A stretch of 22,076 nucleotides of DNA from CAZUZD01 sp964624465 (GCA_964624465.1 CAZUZD010000076.1:1-22076); one strand, 5' to 3'. Numbered from the stretch's first letter, positions 1-8,700 are shown. Numbers and translations are program-made. Notes: generated from the letters alone by a model not told the origin.

Positions 1-300
1 GCCAGCGCGGCCGCCGCCACCGGCAGCGACGAGGCCCCGTCCCGCGGCTACCGCGAGGAGCTGGAGCACTTCGCCTACTGCGTACGGAACAACAAGGAAG
101 CGAAGCTCTACGAGGTCAACGACCCCAAGCTCCTGCCGCGCTGCCGGGGTGAGGTCGCCCTGGCCGACGCCGTGATCGCCCTGACCAGCAACCTGGCCAT
201 GAAGCGGGGCCAGAAGATCGACTTCGACTCCGCCTGGTTCGACTACGCCCAGAACGCCACCCCCGACGGCTCCGAGGCCGACCTCGAGCTGGCCGACTGA
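1..300 (+). CDS. Gfo/Idh/MocA family oxidoreductase, C-terminal fragment
   Basis: This is an open frame from the first base to a TGA at 298-300, giving about 99 residues; the start and the NAD(P)-binding domain lie outside the window. The visible part resembles the C-terminal domain of planctomycete Gfo/Idh/MocA proteins: an 'ELEHFAYCVRN' helix, a helix around 'EVALADAVIALTSNLAM', then 'GQKIDFDSAWFD'. Members of this family are NAD(P)-dependent sugar or inositol dehydrogenases, and planctomycete genomes carry many of them. The substrate cannot be told from this fragment. A second, complete family member lies at the other end of the window (20454-21602, minus strand) and looks only distantly related. 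A strong hairpin follows the stop codon. Confidence 0.75.
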   Translation, partial: ASAAAATGSDEAPSRGYREELEHFAYCVRNNKEAKLYEVNDPKLLPRCRGEVALADAVIALTSNLAMKRGQKIDFDSAWFDYAQNATPDGSEADLELAD

Positions 301-309
301 CCCGCCAAT

Positions 310-330
310 CCCCGGCGCCTGGCGCCGGGG
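310..330 (+). terminator. Perfect GC hairpin 10 bp after the oxidoreductase stop
   Basis: Positions 310-319 (CCCCGGCGCC) are the exact reverse complement of 321-330 (GGCGCCGGGG), with one base between them; a real loop would open the innermost pairs. It sits directly after the stop at 300, where a terminator is expected, but no T-run follows. Termination by the hairpin alone, or RNA 3'-end protection, is an inference. Confidence 0.5.
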
Positions 331-341
331 TCAACAGCCCT

Positions 342-391
342 CCACGGCCCCGGCCGGCGGCGTTTCATGGCCGCCGGCACCGGGGCCGTGG
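342..391. repeat. Long inverted repeat, 20-bp stem with a 2-nt bulge and 8-nt loop
   Basis: Positions 342-361 pair without mismatch with 370-391, apart from an unpaired CA at 378-379; the loop is GTTTCATG (362-369). The stem is almost all G-C. It lies 12 bp beyond the shorter hairpin at 310-330, in the 351-bp non-coding stretch 301-651. It could be a second terminator element, a REP-like palindrome or a structured RNA. No T-run follows on either side. The only other thing I see in 301-651 is a possible promoter at 415-443. Confidence 0.6.
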
Positions 392-414
392 CCTGCGCCC
401 CCAGACCTCCGCCC

Positions 415-443
415 TTGACCACCATCGTCGCTCTGGCCATAAC
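415..443 (+). promoter_or_regulatory. Possible sigma-70-type promoter for the FAD oxidoreductase
   Basis: TTGACC (415-420) is followed after 17 bases by CATAAC (438-443), matching the two consensus hexamers at five and four of six positions. The segment 421-470 is less GC-rich than its surroundings. It would leave a leader of about 200 nt before the GTG start at 652. Confidence 0.35.
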
Positions 444-651
444 AGTAAGCCGGTTTTGAACCGAGCCATGAGCATCGCTCCATCGACGACCCCGGCTGGC
501 GCGGGCCTCCGGAACCTCCACCAGGGATGGGGAGCCGAGGATGGACACCGAGCCCCGGAGCCGGCCCTGGAATCGCAACGGAACGCCTCCCATCAACACA
601 GATCTGCCCCATCGCTGGAACCGCGACGCTGCGGTCGAGGACGCGTCTGAC

Positions 652-2280
652 GTGGGAGTCTCCAGGACGACGGTGATCGCCGGCGGTGGGCCTGCCGGGC
701 TCACCGCCGCCTACGAATTGACCCGCCACGGCCACCCGTGCGTGGTCCTCGAAGCCGACCCGAACCTCGTCGGCGGCATCAGCCGCACCGACGAGTACAA
801 GGGCTACCGCTTCGACATCGGCGGCCACCGGTTCTTCTCCAAGAGCGATGAGGTCAACCGGATCTGGCACGAGGTGCTCGGGCCCGAGCTGATCGAGCGG
901 CCGCGCCTGAGCCGCATCTACTACAACCGCAAGTTCTTCCACTACCCGCTCAAGCCCACCGACGCCCTGCTGAAGCTCGGCCCGATCCGATCGGCCCAGG
1001 TGCTGGCCAGCTACCTCAAGGCGCAGGCGGCACCGATTCGCCCCGAGCGGAGCTTCGAGGACTGGGTCGTCAACCGCTTCGGTCGCCTGCTCTTCGAGAT
1101 CTTCTTCAAGACCTACACCGAGAAGGTCTGGGGGATGAGCACCTCGGAGATCTCGGCCGACTGGGCGGCTCAGCGGATCAAGGGCCTGAACCTCTGGCGG
1201 GCCGTCGCCAATGCCCTGTTCAGCGGGAAATCCCGCGACGAGCAGGGCGTGGTCATCAAGACGCTGATCGACCGCTTCCTGTACCCGAAACTCGGCCCCG
1301 GCCAGATGTGGGAGGCGGTCCGCGACCGCGTGGCCACCGCCGGGGGCGTCGTCGAGCAGGACCGGCGCGTCAGCCGCGTCGAGCACGACGGCTCCCGGGT
1401 CACCGCCTTCGCCGCCTGCGCTGTTCTGAGCGCCCTCGCCGTCGCTGCCGCCATGCTGCCACGCGGGCCGGCCCTGCTGGGGGTGCTGCTGTTGGCGGGG
1501 GCCGGGGCGCTCGGCGTCTTCCCGATCTACCATGCCCTGANNNNNNNNNNCTTCGTGGCCACCGATGTCGCCGGCCGCGAGACCCGGTACCCCGGCGAGC
1601 ACTTCCTCTCCACCCTCCCGATCCGCAACCTGATCCGCTCGATGGCCCCGCGCCCGCCTCAGGCGGTCGTCGACGCGGCCGAGTCCCTCAAGTATCGCGA
1701 CTTCCTCACGGTCGTCCTGATCGTCGACCAGCCCGCGCTCTTCGACGACAACTGGATCTACATCCACGAGCCCGACGTGAAGCTGGGCCGGGTGCAGAAT
1801 TTCAAGAACTGGTCGCCGCACCTGGTCCCCGACGCCAGCAAGACGAGCCTGGGCCTGGAGTACTTCTGCTTCGAGGGCGACGACCTCTGGTCGATGTCCG
1901 ACGCCGAGCTGGTCGCGCTCGGGCGCCGGGAGATCGACGCCATCGGCCTGGTCGCCAAGGAGCTGGTGATCGACGGCTGCGTGGTGCGGATGCCGAAAGC
2001 GTACCCCGTCTACGACGACGCATACCAGACCCACCTGGCGACGATCCGCGACTGGCTCAAGACCCTGGACAACCTCGAGCTGGCCGGCCGCAACGGCATG
2101 CACAAGTACAACAACCAGGACCACTCGATGATGACCGCCCTGCTGGCGGCGCGCAACATCCTGGGGCACGGGCAGTACGACACCTGGAAGGTGAACACCG
2201 ACGCCGAGTACCACGAGGAGGGGTCGGACGACGACTCGAAGGCCGGCCGCCAGATCCCCCGGCGGATCGAGGCCTCCTGA
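652..2280 (+). CDS. FAD-dependent oxidoreductase (amine oxidase/UDP-galactopyranose mutase-like), interrupted by an assembly gap
   Basis: The N-terminus has a Rossmann FAD-binding motif, GGGPAGL (residues 11-17), an acidic residue ending the second strand (Glu34), and 'GGISRT' followed by 'DIGGHRFFSK'. This pattern is seen in UDP-galactopyranose mutase and related FAD/NAD(P) oxidoreductases that often sit near cell-surface glycan genes. The part after the gap ('HFLSTLPIRNLI', and 'GMHKYNNQDHSMMTALLAARN' close to the C-terminus) fits the same family. The substrate is unknown. GTG at 652 is preferred because homology begins at residue 6 and the upstream 37 codons have more A/T in third positions than the gene. 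An in-frame ATG at 541 with GGGGAG just upstream is the alternative. Residues from about 252 up to the 10-N gap (1541-1550) look like transporter membrane helices and do not belong to this family, so the middle of this model is not trustworthy and some true sequence is missing. Confidence 0.7.
   Translation: MGVSRTTVIAGGGPAGLTAAYELTRHGHPCVVLEADPNLVGGISRTDEYKGYRFDIGGHRFFSKSDEVNRIWHEVLGPELIERPRLSRIYYNRKFFHYPLKPTDALLKLGPIRSAQVLASYLKAQAAPIRPERSFEDWVVNRFGRLLFEIFFKTYTEKVWGMSTSEISADWAAQRIKGLNLWRAVANALFSGKSRDEQGVVIKTLIDRFLYPKLGPGQMWEAVRDRVATAGGVVEQDRRVSRVEHDGSRVTAFAACAVLSALAVAAAMLPRGPALLGVLLLAGAGALGVFPIYHALXXXXFVATDVAGRETRYPGEHFLSTLPIRNLIRSMAPRPPQAVVDAAESLKYRDFLTVVLIVDQPALFDDNWIYIHEPDVKLGRVQNFKNWSPHLVPDASKTSLGLEYFCFEGDDLWSMSDAELVALGRREIDAIGLVAKELVIDGCVVRMPKAYPVYDDAYQTHLATIRDWLKTLDNLELAGRNGMHKYNNQDHSMMTALLAARNILGHGQYDTWKVNTDAEYHEEGSDDDSKAGRQIPRRIEAS
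1405..1540 (+). other. Segment unlike the host gene, resembling MFS transporter membrane helices
   Basis: Between about 1405 and the gap the open frame encodes two hydrophobic stretches rich in Ala/Leu/Val, ending in 'GALGVFPIYHAL'. A glycine-rich helix followed by FPIY resembles a segment of major facilitator transporters, as I recall them from planctomycete genomes. A soluble FAD enzyme should instead continue with a beta-rich substrate domain, which resumes only after the Ns at 'YPGEHFLSTLPIRN'. The simplest explanation is a misjoined contig end; the frame may be kept by chance. A real fusion is unlikely. Confidence 0.55.
1541..1550. other. Assembly gap (10 Ns)
   Basis: Ten consecutive Ns interrupt the FAD oxidoreductase gene. 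The length is probably a placeholder, so the real distance and reading frame across it are unknown. Confidence 0.97.
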
Positions 2281-2282
2281 GC

Positions 2283-2299
2283 CCGGGCCCGGCGCCCGG
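2283..2299 (+). terminator. Short GC hairpin after the FAD oxidoreductase
   Basis: CCGGGC (2283-2288) and GCCCGG (2294-2299) form a 6-bp stem with a CCGGC loop, starting 3 bp after the stop codon. No T-run follows. In such GC-rich DNA a stem this short can arise by chance. Confidence 0.25.
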
Positions 2300-2306
2300 C
2301 CGCCTA

Positions 2307-2332
2307 CCCACCTCCCGGACGAGACTGCCCCG
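2307..2332 (+). promoter_or_regulatory. Leader element abutting the fmt start, shared with sppA
   Basis: CCCACCTCC (2307-2315), then CG, then GACGAGACTGCCCC (2318-2331) and one base before the ATG at 2333. The same 23 bases, without the CG, stand one base before the sppA ATG at 14979. The element occupies the place of a Shine-Dalgarno site but contains none: CACCTCC has the polarity of the 16S rRNA tail, not of its complement. Its function is unknown. Confidence 0.55.
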
Positions 2333-3298
2333 ATGAGCACGGCTGCCGCGCCTCGCATCCTGATGTTCGGCACCGGCGACTTCGCCCTGCCCACCTTCGA
2401 GGCACTCTGCGACGCCGGCCTGCCCGTGCTCGCCCTCGTCACGCAGCCCGACCGACCGCAGGGCCGCAAGCAGGAGCTGCTGCCCAGCCGGATCAAGCTG
2501 GCGGCGCTGGCCCGGGGCATCCCCGTCGAGCAGCCCGAGGACGTCAACGCGCCGGAGTCGCTGGCCCGAATGGCGGCCTACGCCCCCGACCTGTTCGTGA
2601 CGGCCGCCTATGGCCAGATCCTCTCGGCCGACCTGCTGGCGATCCCGCCGCACGGGGGCATCAACCTGCACGGCTCGGTGCTGCCGTCGTACCGGGGGGC
2701 GGCCCCGGTGGCGCGGGCGATCGAGCACGGCGACGTCGAGTCGGGGGTCACGGTCATCCGGATGACGCCCCGGATCGACGCCGGCGGCATGATCGCGGTG
2801 GCCCGCACCCCGATCGGCCCCGACGAGACGGCCGGCGAGCTGGAGGATCGGCTCGCCGCGCTGGGCGTGCCCCTGATCCTCCGCGGCATCGACGAGCTGA
2901 TGGCCGGGACGGCCACGGTGATCCCCCAGACGCGGGCCCGGGTGACCCGGGCGCCCAAGCTCCGCAAGGAGGACGGCTGCATCGACTGGTCGAAACCCGC
3001 CGGCGGAGTGCACAACCTGGTGCGAGCGATGCAGCCGTGGCCGGTGGCGTCGACGGCCTGGACTCCCTCTGGGGGGCGGCCGCCGGTGCGGCTGATCGTG
3101 CATCAGACCCGCCCGGTCGAGGACGCCGGTGAGCCGGGCCTCGTGCTGCCAGCCGGGCCGGGGCGGCTGGTGGTTGCGGCGGGCGCCGGCGCGGTCGAGA
3201 TCCTGCGGCTCCAGGTCCCCGGCAAGCGCGTCCTGCCAGCCGAGGAGTTCCTCCGGGGGTACCGGGTGCAGCCCGGCGACCGGATGGGGGAGGCCTGA
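2333..3298 (+). CDS. fmt: Methionyl-tRNA formyltransferase
   Basis: This enzyme transfers the formyl group of 10-formyltetrahydrofolate to Met-tRNAfMet, making the initiator tRNA in the cytoplasm. The 321 residues match the usual family length of about 310-320. The formyltransferase domain spans about residues 6-190. It has the loop 'HGSVLPSYRGAAP' and the catalytic Asn111, His113 and Asp149, whose spacing equals that of Asn106, His108 and Asp144 in E. coli Fmt. The C-terminal tRNA-binding domain follows, with 'KLRKEDGCIDWSKPA' at its start. ATG at 2333 lies 52 bp after the previous stop. There is no Shine-Dalgarno site; the shared leader element stands there instead. In many bacteria fmt is next to def. 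Here def is about 9 kb away on the opposite strand. Confidence 0.96.
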   Translation: MSTAAAPRILMFGTGDFALPTFEALCDAGLPVLALVTQPDRPQGRKQELLPSRIKLAALARGIPVEQPEDVNAPESLARMAAYAPDLFVTAAYGQILSADLLAIPPHGGINLHGSVLPSYRGAAPVARAIEHGDVESGVTVIRMTPRIDAGGMIAVARTPIGPDETAGELEDRLAALGVPLILRGIDELMAGTATVIPQTRARVTRAPKLRKEDGCIDWSKPAGGVHNLVRAMQPWPVASTAWTPSGGRPPVRLIVHQTRPVEDAGEPGLVLPAGPGRLVVAAGAGAVEILRLQVPGKRVLPAEEFLRGYRVQPGDRMGEA

Positions 3299-3329
3299 GC
3301 GACCCGCGGTCGGTCGCCGTCGGCAGCGG

Positions 3330-3358
3330 TTCCCATTTTCGGGTCCGGCGGCTAGACT
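3330..3358 (+). promoter_or_regulatory. Possible promoter of the miaB-glnE unit
   Basis: TTCCCA (3330-3335) and TAGACT (3353-3358) are 17 bases apart, each matching four of six consensus positions. They lie in the 161-bp space between fmt and miaB, in a locally A/T-richer patch (CATTTTC). The leader to the miaB ATG would be about 95 nt. Confidence 0.35.
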
Positions 3359-3446
3359 GATGGATCGCCGCGATGCCGTTGCGCGCCAGCGACCCGACGG
3401 CCGGGAGTCCGCCCCGGGGACGGCCGCAGCCGACCATCCGCCCGCC

Positions 3447-3453
3447 AAGGAGG
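3447..3453 (+). promoter_or_regulatory. Shine-Dalgarno site that sets the miaB start
   Basis: AAGGAGG lies 6 bases before the ATG at 3460. It decides against an upstream in-frame ATG at 3373, which would add 29 Pro/Arg-rich residues not typical of MiaB. Confidence 0.85.
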
Positions 3454-3459
3454 CCGCGC

Positions 3460-4923
3460 ATGGCCGACCCGCAGCCCACCGACCCCGCGACGACCGCCGC
3501 CCGCAAGAAGCTGTACATCGAGACGGTCGGCTGCCAGATGAACGTGCTCGACAGCGAGCTCGTCGTCGGCCAGCTCCGCCGCGAGGGCTACGAGCTCACC
3601 GACGACATCGCGCAGGCCGATACGATCCTTTACAACACCTGCTCGGTCCGCCAGCACGCCGAGGACAAGGTCTACAGCGCCCTGGGTCGGATCCGCGACG
3701 TGAAGCGCGAGCGGCCCGAGGTGGCCATCGGCGTGCTCGGGTGCATGGCGCAGAAGGACCAGACGCAGATCCTGAAGCGTGCCCCGCACGTCGACGTGGT
3801 CATCGGCCCCGGCCAGATCGGCCGGGTCTCCGAGCTGCTGCAGCAAGCGAAGGCCGAGGCGAAGCCGCAGCTGGCCGTGAGCCTCGACCGCACCGACGGC
3901 AGCCGCACGGCAGTGACGTCGAGCTTCGAGAGCTACGACCCGCTCCGCGAACCGTCGATGCGCCCGACGCCGTTCCAGGCGTTCGTGCGGATCATGATGG
4001 GCTGCGACAAGTTCTGCACCTACTGCATCGTCCCCAGCGTGCGTGGGCCCGAGCAGAGCCGGCCGCCCGAGGTGATCCTCGACGAGGCGCGGGCCCTGGT
4101 CGATCAGGGCGTGCTGGAGATCACCCTGCTGGGCCAGACGGTCAACAGCTACAAGTTCCGGAGCCCGGACGGGCGGATCACCCGACTGTCGGACCTGCTG
4201 GAGCGGCTGCACGCGATCGAGGGCCTGCGACGGATCCGGTTCATCACCAACTTCCCCAACGACATGACCGATGACCTGCTGCAGGCGATCCGCGACCTGC
4301 CCCGGGTCTCACGGTACCTGCACGTGCCGGCCCAGCACGGCTGCGACGAGATGCTCCGGCGGATGAAGCGGATGTACTCGGTCGCACTCTACGACGACAT
4401 GATGCACCGGATCCGCGCCACGGTCCCCGGCGCCTCGGTCTCCAGCGACTTCATCGTCGGCTTCTGCGGCGAGACCGAGGAGCAGTTCCAGAAGAGCATC
4501 GCCCTGGTCGAGCGCTGGCGGTTCAAGAACAGCTTCATCTTCAAGTACAGCCCCCGCGAGGGGACCAAGGCGCACGACCTGTACGCCGACGACGTGCCCG
4601 AGGAGGTCAAGAAGCGCCGGAACAACGAGCTGCTCGAGGTCCAGAACGCGATCTGCCGCGAGGACCAGCGGGCGTTCGTCGGGCGTACGGTGGAGGTGCT
4701 CGTCGAGGGCCCGAGCAAGTCGGCGGCCCGTGATGCCGAGCATGGTCCGGTGCTCCAGCTCACCGGCCGGACCCACGACGATCGGATCGTCGTCTTCGAC
4801 GGCACCAGCCGGCTGGTCGGCCGGTTCGTGCCGGTGGCGGTGCGGGAGTCGAGCCCGGTGACCCTGTTCGGCGAGGTGGTGACCGAGGTCCTGACGCCCG
4901 TGCTCGGGGGGCCGCCGGCGTGA
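3460..4923 (+). CDS. miaB: tRNA-2-methylthio-N6-dimethylallyladenosine synthase
   Basis: This radical-SAM methylthiotransferase adds a methylthio group to isopentenyl-adenosine 37 of tRNAs reading UNN codons. The 487-residue protein has all three expected domains. The N-terminal UPF0004 domain holds the auxiliary cluster cysteines Cys25 (VGCQMN), Cys61 (NTCSVR) and Cys95 (GCMAQ). The radical-SAM core has the CxxxCxxC motif at Cys182, Cys186 and Cys189 (GCDKFCTYCIVPSVRG). A TRAM-like RNA-binding domain lies at about 410-480. The 'YCIVPSVRG' form and overall pattern favour MiaB over RimO or MtaB. The stop overlaps the next gene by 4 bases (GTGA), implying translational coupling. Confidence 0.95.
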   Translation: MADPQPTDPATTAARKKLYIETVGCQMNVLDSELVVGQLRREGYELTDDIAQADTILYNTCSVRQHAEDKVYSALGRIRDVKRERPEVAIGVLGCMAQKDQTQILKRAPHVDVVIGPGQIGRVSELLQQAKAEAKPQLAVSLDRTDGSRTAVTSSFESYDPLREPSMRPTPFQAFVRIMMGCDKFCTYCIVPSVRGPEQSRPPEVILDEARALVDQGVLEITLLGQTVNSYKFRSPDGRITRLSDLLERLHAIEGLRRIRFITNFPNDMTDDLLQAIRDLPRVSRYLHVPAQHGCDEMLRRMKRMYSVALYDDMMHRIRATVPGASVSSDFIVGFCGETEEQFQKSIALVERWRFKNSFIFKYSPREGTKAHDLYADDVPEEVKKRRNNELLEVQNAICREDQRAFVGRTVEVLVEGPSKSAARDAEHGPVLQLTGRTHDDRIVVFDGTSRLVGRFVPVAVRESSPVTLFGEVVTEVLTPVLGGPPA

Positions 4924-5657
4924 GCCTCAGTCAGCGCTCGGCACTCCCGTTCGACGAGGCGGTCGATCGCTGGATGCGTTCGGTCGACGTTGCGCCCGAG
5001 GCTCGGCCCTCGGCCGAGGCCATCGCCGCCTTCGCAGCCGGTGCCCCCGACGGTCCGACCCGACCGCCGGCGGCCGAGACCCGGGTGCGCGCCTGGGAGC
5101 TGCGCCACGGCTTCACCCTGCCGGCGGCGCTCCGGGCCTGGCTGCTGATCTCCGACGGCCTGTACCGTGAGGGGCCACTGGTCCACCCGCTCTCGAGCAT
5201 CGGCCCGATGATCCCGTTCGCCAGGGTTCCCGGCCTGATGGTGCAGCCCGAGAGCTGGTTCGAGCTGGGCAACCCGAGCGACGAGACGGTCTGCATCGAC
5301 CTGGCTTACCGCTGGCCGGGGGGAGACTGTCCGCTGTTCACCTCGGGCGACGACCGCTCCGGCAGCCTCCCCCGATTGATCGCCGAGGGCTTCGCGACCT
5401 GGTTCCTGGGGCTACTGAACGCTCGGGGCCGCCACTACTGGTTTGACGCCGGCTTTCACTCGCTCGGCGATCCGTGGGCCGAGCACCGGTCCCGGGTGCC
5501 GGCTCCGCCGCTCCCCGGACGGCTTCGGGAGCTGGCGCCCCGGCTCCGGCCCTTGATGCGCCGGGACGCCGACGAGCGCGCGATCGCCGGTGAGCTCGGG
5601 ATCAGCCTGGGCGACGTCGAGGCGATCTTCCGGCACCTGCAACACGCCGGCCCCTGA
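4920..5657 (+). CDS. SMI1/KNR4 (SUKH)-like protein with a C-terminal helix-turn-helix-like segment
   Basis: This is a cytoplasmic protein of 245 residues without a signal peptide or membrane helix. Residues of about 55-165 resemble the SUKH fold: 'ELRHGFTLPAALRAWLLISDGL' (split as ELRHGFTLPAAL and RAWLLISDGL) is the typical 'lP..l..wl...dG' opening, followed by a conserved 'FELGNPSDETVCIDLAYR' strand region and 'FATWFLGLL'. The C-terminus ('DERAIAGELGISLGDVEAIF', about residues 220-239) looks like a helix-turn-helix. SUKH proteins are often immunity proteins in toxin systems, but no toxin gene is near. The GTG start overlaps the miaB stop and glnE follows after 59 bp, which suggests a housekeeping or regulatory role. 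The fold is a by-eye assignment; the function is unknown. Confidence 0.65.
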   Translation: MSLSQRSALPFDEAVDRWMRSVDVAPEARPSAEAIAAFAAGAPDGPTRPPAAETRVRAWELRHGFTLPAALRAWLLISDGLYREGPLVHPLSSIGPMIPFARVPGLMVQPESWFELGNPSDETVCIDLAYRWPGGDCPLFTSGDDRSGSLPRLIAEGFATWFLGLLNARGRHYWFDAGFHSLGDPWAEHRSRVPAPPLPGRLRELAPRLRPLMRRDADERAIAGELGISLGDVEAIFRHLQHAGP

Positions 5658-5672
5658 GGCGATTGCCGCCTC
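5656..5672 (+). terminator. Small hairpin between the SUKH-like gene and glnE
   Basis: GAGGCG (5656-5661) pairs with CGCCTC (5667-5672) around a 5-base loop, overlapping the stop codon. A second small stem, AGCGG (5682-5686) with CCGCT (5694-5698), follows. There is no T-run. It may be an attenuator or chance. Confidence 0.25.
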
Positions 5673-5716
5673 GCGTGCGCCAGCGGAATGGACCCGCTCT
5701 GCCGAAGGATCGCCCC

Positions 5717-8700
5717 ATGCCCCGTCCCGACCCGGCCGATCTGCTGCCCAGGACGGGCCTGCTCGAGAACCCGGACGCCACCCGGCTCTGGTTGACCGGC
5801 CTGGGGGTGCGCGAGCCCCAGCGCGGCGCCCGGGACCTCTGCGACCTGGCGGCGCGCGGGATCGCCCCGGCGGCGATCGAGGCACTCCTGCACGGCCTGG
5901 ACCGGCTCCTGCCCCAGTGCCCCGACCCCGACATGGTGCTCACCAACCTCGACCGGTTCGTGGCCGCGGCCCGCGACCCTGAGGCGTGCGTGGCGGCCCT
6001 GAACCGCAGCCCCAGGGCGACCGAGGCGCTGCTGCAGCTCTTCGGCACCAGCCAGTACTTCAGCGAGCTGATCATCCGCGACCCGGACGTGATCGGCTGG
6101 CTCCGCGCCGGCGGGATGCACTACGATCGCGACACGCTCTTCGAGCAGCTCTGGTCGGCACTGCTGCTGGACCGCGACGAGACGGCGCAGCGGCTGACGA
6201 TCCGCCGGTTCCGGCAGCGGCAGATGCTCCGGATCGGCTACAACGACATCGTCCGCGGGCTGCCGGTCGAGGTGATCACGCAGGACCTCTCGAACCTCGC
6301 CGACGTCTGCATCGAGGCCGCCTGCCGCCTGGCGCGAGCCAAGCAGGTCGAGCGGCATGGCGAGGCGTTCGGTCCCGACGGCCGGCCGGCGCGGTTCGTG
6401 GTGCTCGCCTTCGGCAAGCTCGGCGGTGCCGAGCTGAACTACAGCTCCGACATCGACCTGATGTTCGTCTACGAGGCCGAGGGCCAGACCCGCGGCTCGC
6501 GCGGGGTCTCGTTCGCCGACTACTTCGCCCGGCTGGGCGGCGAGATCGTCCGGCTGCTGTCGGACCACACCGCGATGGGCCAGGCCTACCGCGTGGACAT
6601 GCGGCTGCGTCCCGAGGGGGACCAGGGCCCGCTGGCCCGCTCGCTGGGCAGCACGATCGGGTACTACGAGACCAAGGGCCGCACCTGGGAACGCCAGGCG
6701 CTGATCAAGTGCCGCTCCAGCGCTGGCGACCTGAGCCTGGGCCGCGAGTTCCTCGCCGCCATGGCTCCGTTCGTCTATCGCCGTTACCTGAACACCGCCG
6801 AGATCGGCGAGATCAAGGCGATGAAGCGGCGGATCGAGGCGCGGACGCACTCCGCCGGAGCCGATGAGCTGGAGGTCAAGACGGGCCGTGGCGGCATCCG
6901 CGACGTCGAGTTCGTGGTCCAGTTCCTCCAGCTCCTGCACGGCGGTCGCGAGCCGGCGGTGCGGCACCCCAACACGCTCATCGCCATCGACCGCCTCGAG
7001 CAGGCCGGCTGCCTGTCCGCCGAGGAGCGGCACGTCATGGAGGACACCTACCGCCTCCTGCGCCGCATCGAGCACCGGCTCCAGACGATGTTCGACCGCC
7101 AGACCCACCGCATGCCCGAGGATGCCGAGGAGCTCCGCACGCTCTCGCTCCGGCTGGGCTACGCGCCCGCCACGGCGTGGGAGGACCGCACCGGCCCGAC
7201 CGACCGGTTCCGCGCCGACTACCGGGCCAAGACCGAGAAGAACCGCCGGATCCTGAACCACCTGCTGCACGACGCCTTCCAGGACGAGCGCGACAACTCC
7301 GCCGACCCCGTCGTCGACCTGATCCTCGACCCCGACCCGCCGCCCGAGCTGGTGCGCGACGCCCTGGCCCGCTACCCGTTCCGCGACGCGCACCTCGCCC
7401 ACGACAACCTGATGGCGCTGGCCCGCGAGGACCACGAGTTCCTGTCGCACTACCGCTGCCGCCATTTCTTCGCCGCCATCGCCCCCGCCCTGCTCCGCGC
7501 CGTGGCCCGCACGGCCGACCCGGACCTGACGCTCACGAACCTCGAGAAGGTCTCGGCCTCGCTGGGCGCCAAGGCGATCCTTTGGGAGCTGTTCAGCCTG
7601 AATCCGCCGAGCCTGCGGCTCTACGTGGAGCTGTGCTCGACCAGCCAGCTGCTCTCGGAGATCCTGATCAACAACCCGGGCATGATCGACGACCTGATCG
7701 ACTCGCTGGTCGTCGACCGGCCGCAGCCGGCCTCGTCGATCCGGGCCGAGCTGGCCGAGCTCTGCCGGGGCGCCGAGGACCTGGCGCCCATCCTGCTGAG
7801 CTTCCGCAACAAGGAGTGGCTGCGGATCGGCACCCGCGACGTGCTGGGCCGCGAGCCGATCCGCGACGTGACCCGCGAGCTGGCCGACGTCGCCGAGGCC
7901 ATCGTGAGCCAGGTGGCCCGCGACCAGTGGACCCGGCGCCTGGAGCACTCGGGTACGCCCCGCCGCGGCTCTGACGGCCGGCGCGCCCGCTGGGCGATCC
8001 TCGGCCTGGGCAAGCTCGGCGGTCGCGAGATGACGTATCACAGCGACCTCGATCTCATGTTTCTCTACGACGAGGACGGATCGACCGAGCGCGTCGAGCC
8101 CTCGATCTCCAACCGCCAGTTCTTCACCGAGATGGCCCAGCGGATCCTGCGGGCGCTCGAGCGCTCCGAAGGCTCCGGGCCGCTGTACCGGGTCGACACC
8201 CGGCTCCGCCCGTACGGATCGGCCGGCCCGCTGGCCCTGTCGATCGACGCGTTTCGCTCGTACTACCGGACCGCGGCGCAGCCCTGGGAGCGGCTCGCGC
8301 TGACCCGGGCTCGCGTGGTCTTCTCGCAGGGGACCTTCGGGCGCGATGTCACGGGCGCGGTGCGCGAGATCCTCGCGCAGCCGGTCGACCCGGTCGAGCT
8401 CGCCGGCAAGGTCACCGCCATGCGCCAGAAGCGCATGGGTGGCCGTGGCCCGACCGACCTGAAGCGCGGCCCAGGTGGCCTGGTCGACCTGGAATTCCTG
8501 GTCCAGTACCAGATCCTGGTCCACGCCGCGGCCGACCCCGAGGTGCTGCGACCGAACCTCTGGGACGCGCTCGAGACGCTCAAGCATCGCGGCCTGGTCA
8601 GGGGCGAGGACGCCGCCGCGCTGCGGGGCGCCTACGACTTCTGGCGCGCCATCGAGGCCAGGCTCCGGCTGGTGCACAACCGCACCGACGTGACGCTGCC

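Noticed and set aside
456..650. Small plus-strand open frame of 64 codons in the non-coding stretch
   Set aside because: It has no Shine-Dalgarno site and no family resemblance, and its length is expected by chance in DNA this GC-rich.
541..651. ATG at 541 as start of the FAD oxidoreductase
   Set aside because: It has a fair Shine-Dalgarno site, but the 37 extra residues are not family-like and third codon positions are clearly less GC-rich than in the gene. It is kept only as an alternative.
652..2280. Real fusion of an FAD oxidoreductase with a membrane transporter
   Set aside because: The hydrophobic part ends exactly at a gap of Ns and covers only a fragment of a transporter, so an assembly error is far more likely.
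331..2547. Open frame of 738 codons on the minus strand over the FAD oxidoreductase and fmt start
   Set aside because: It is an antisense shadow of GC-rich coding DNA that also runs across the assembly gap; no family resemblance.
4920..5657. SUKH-like gene as immunity part of a toxin system
   Set aside because: There is no toxin, secretion or recombination gene nearby and the gene is translationally coupled to miaB, so an immunity role has no support here.
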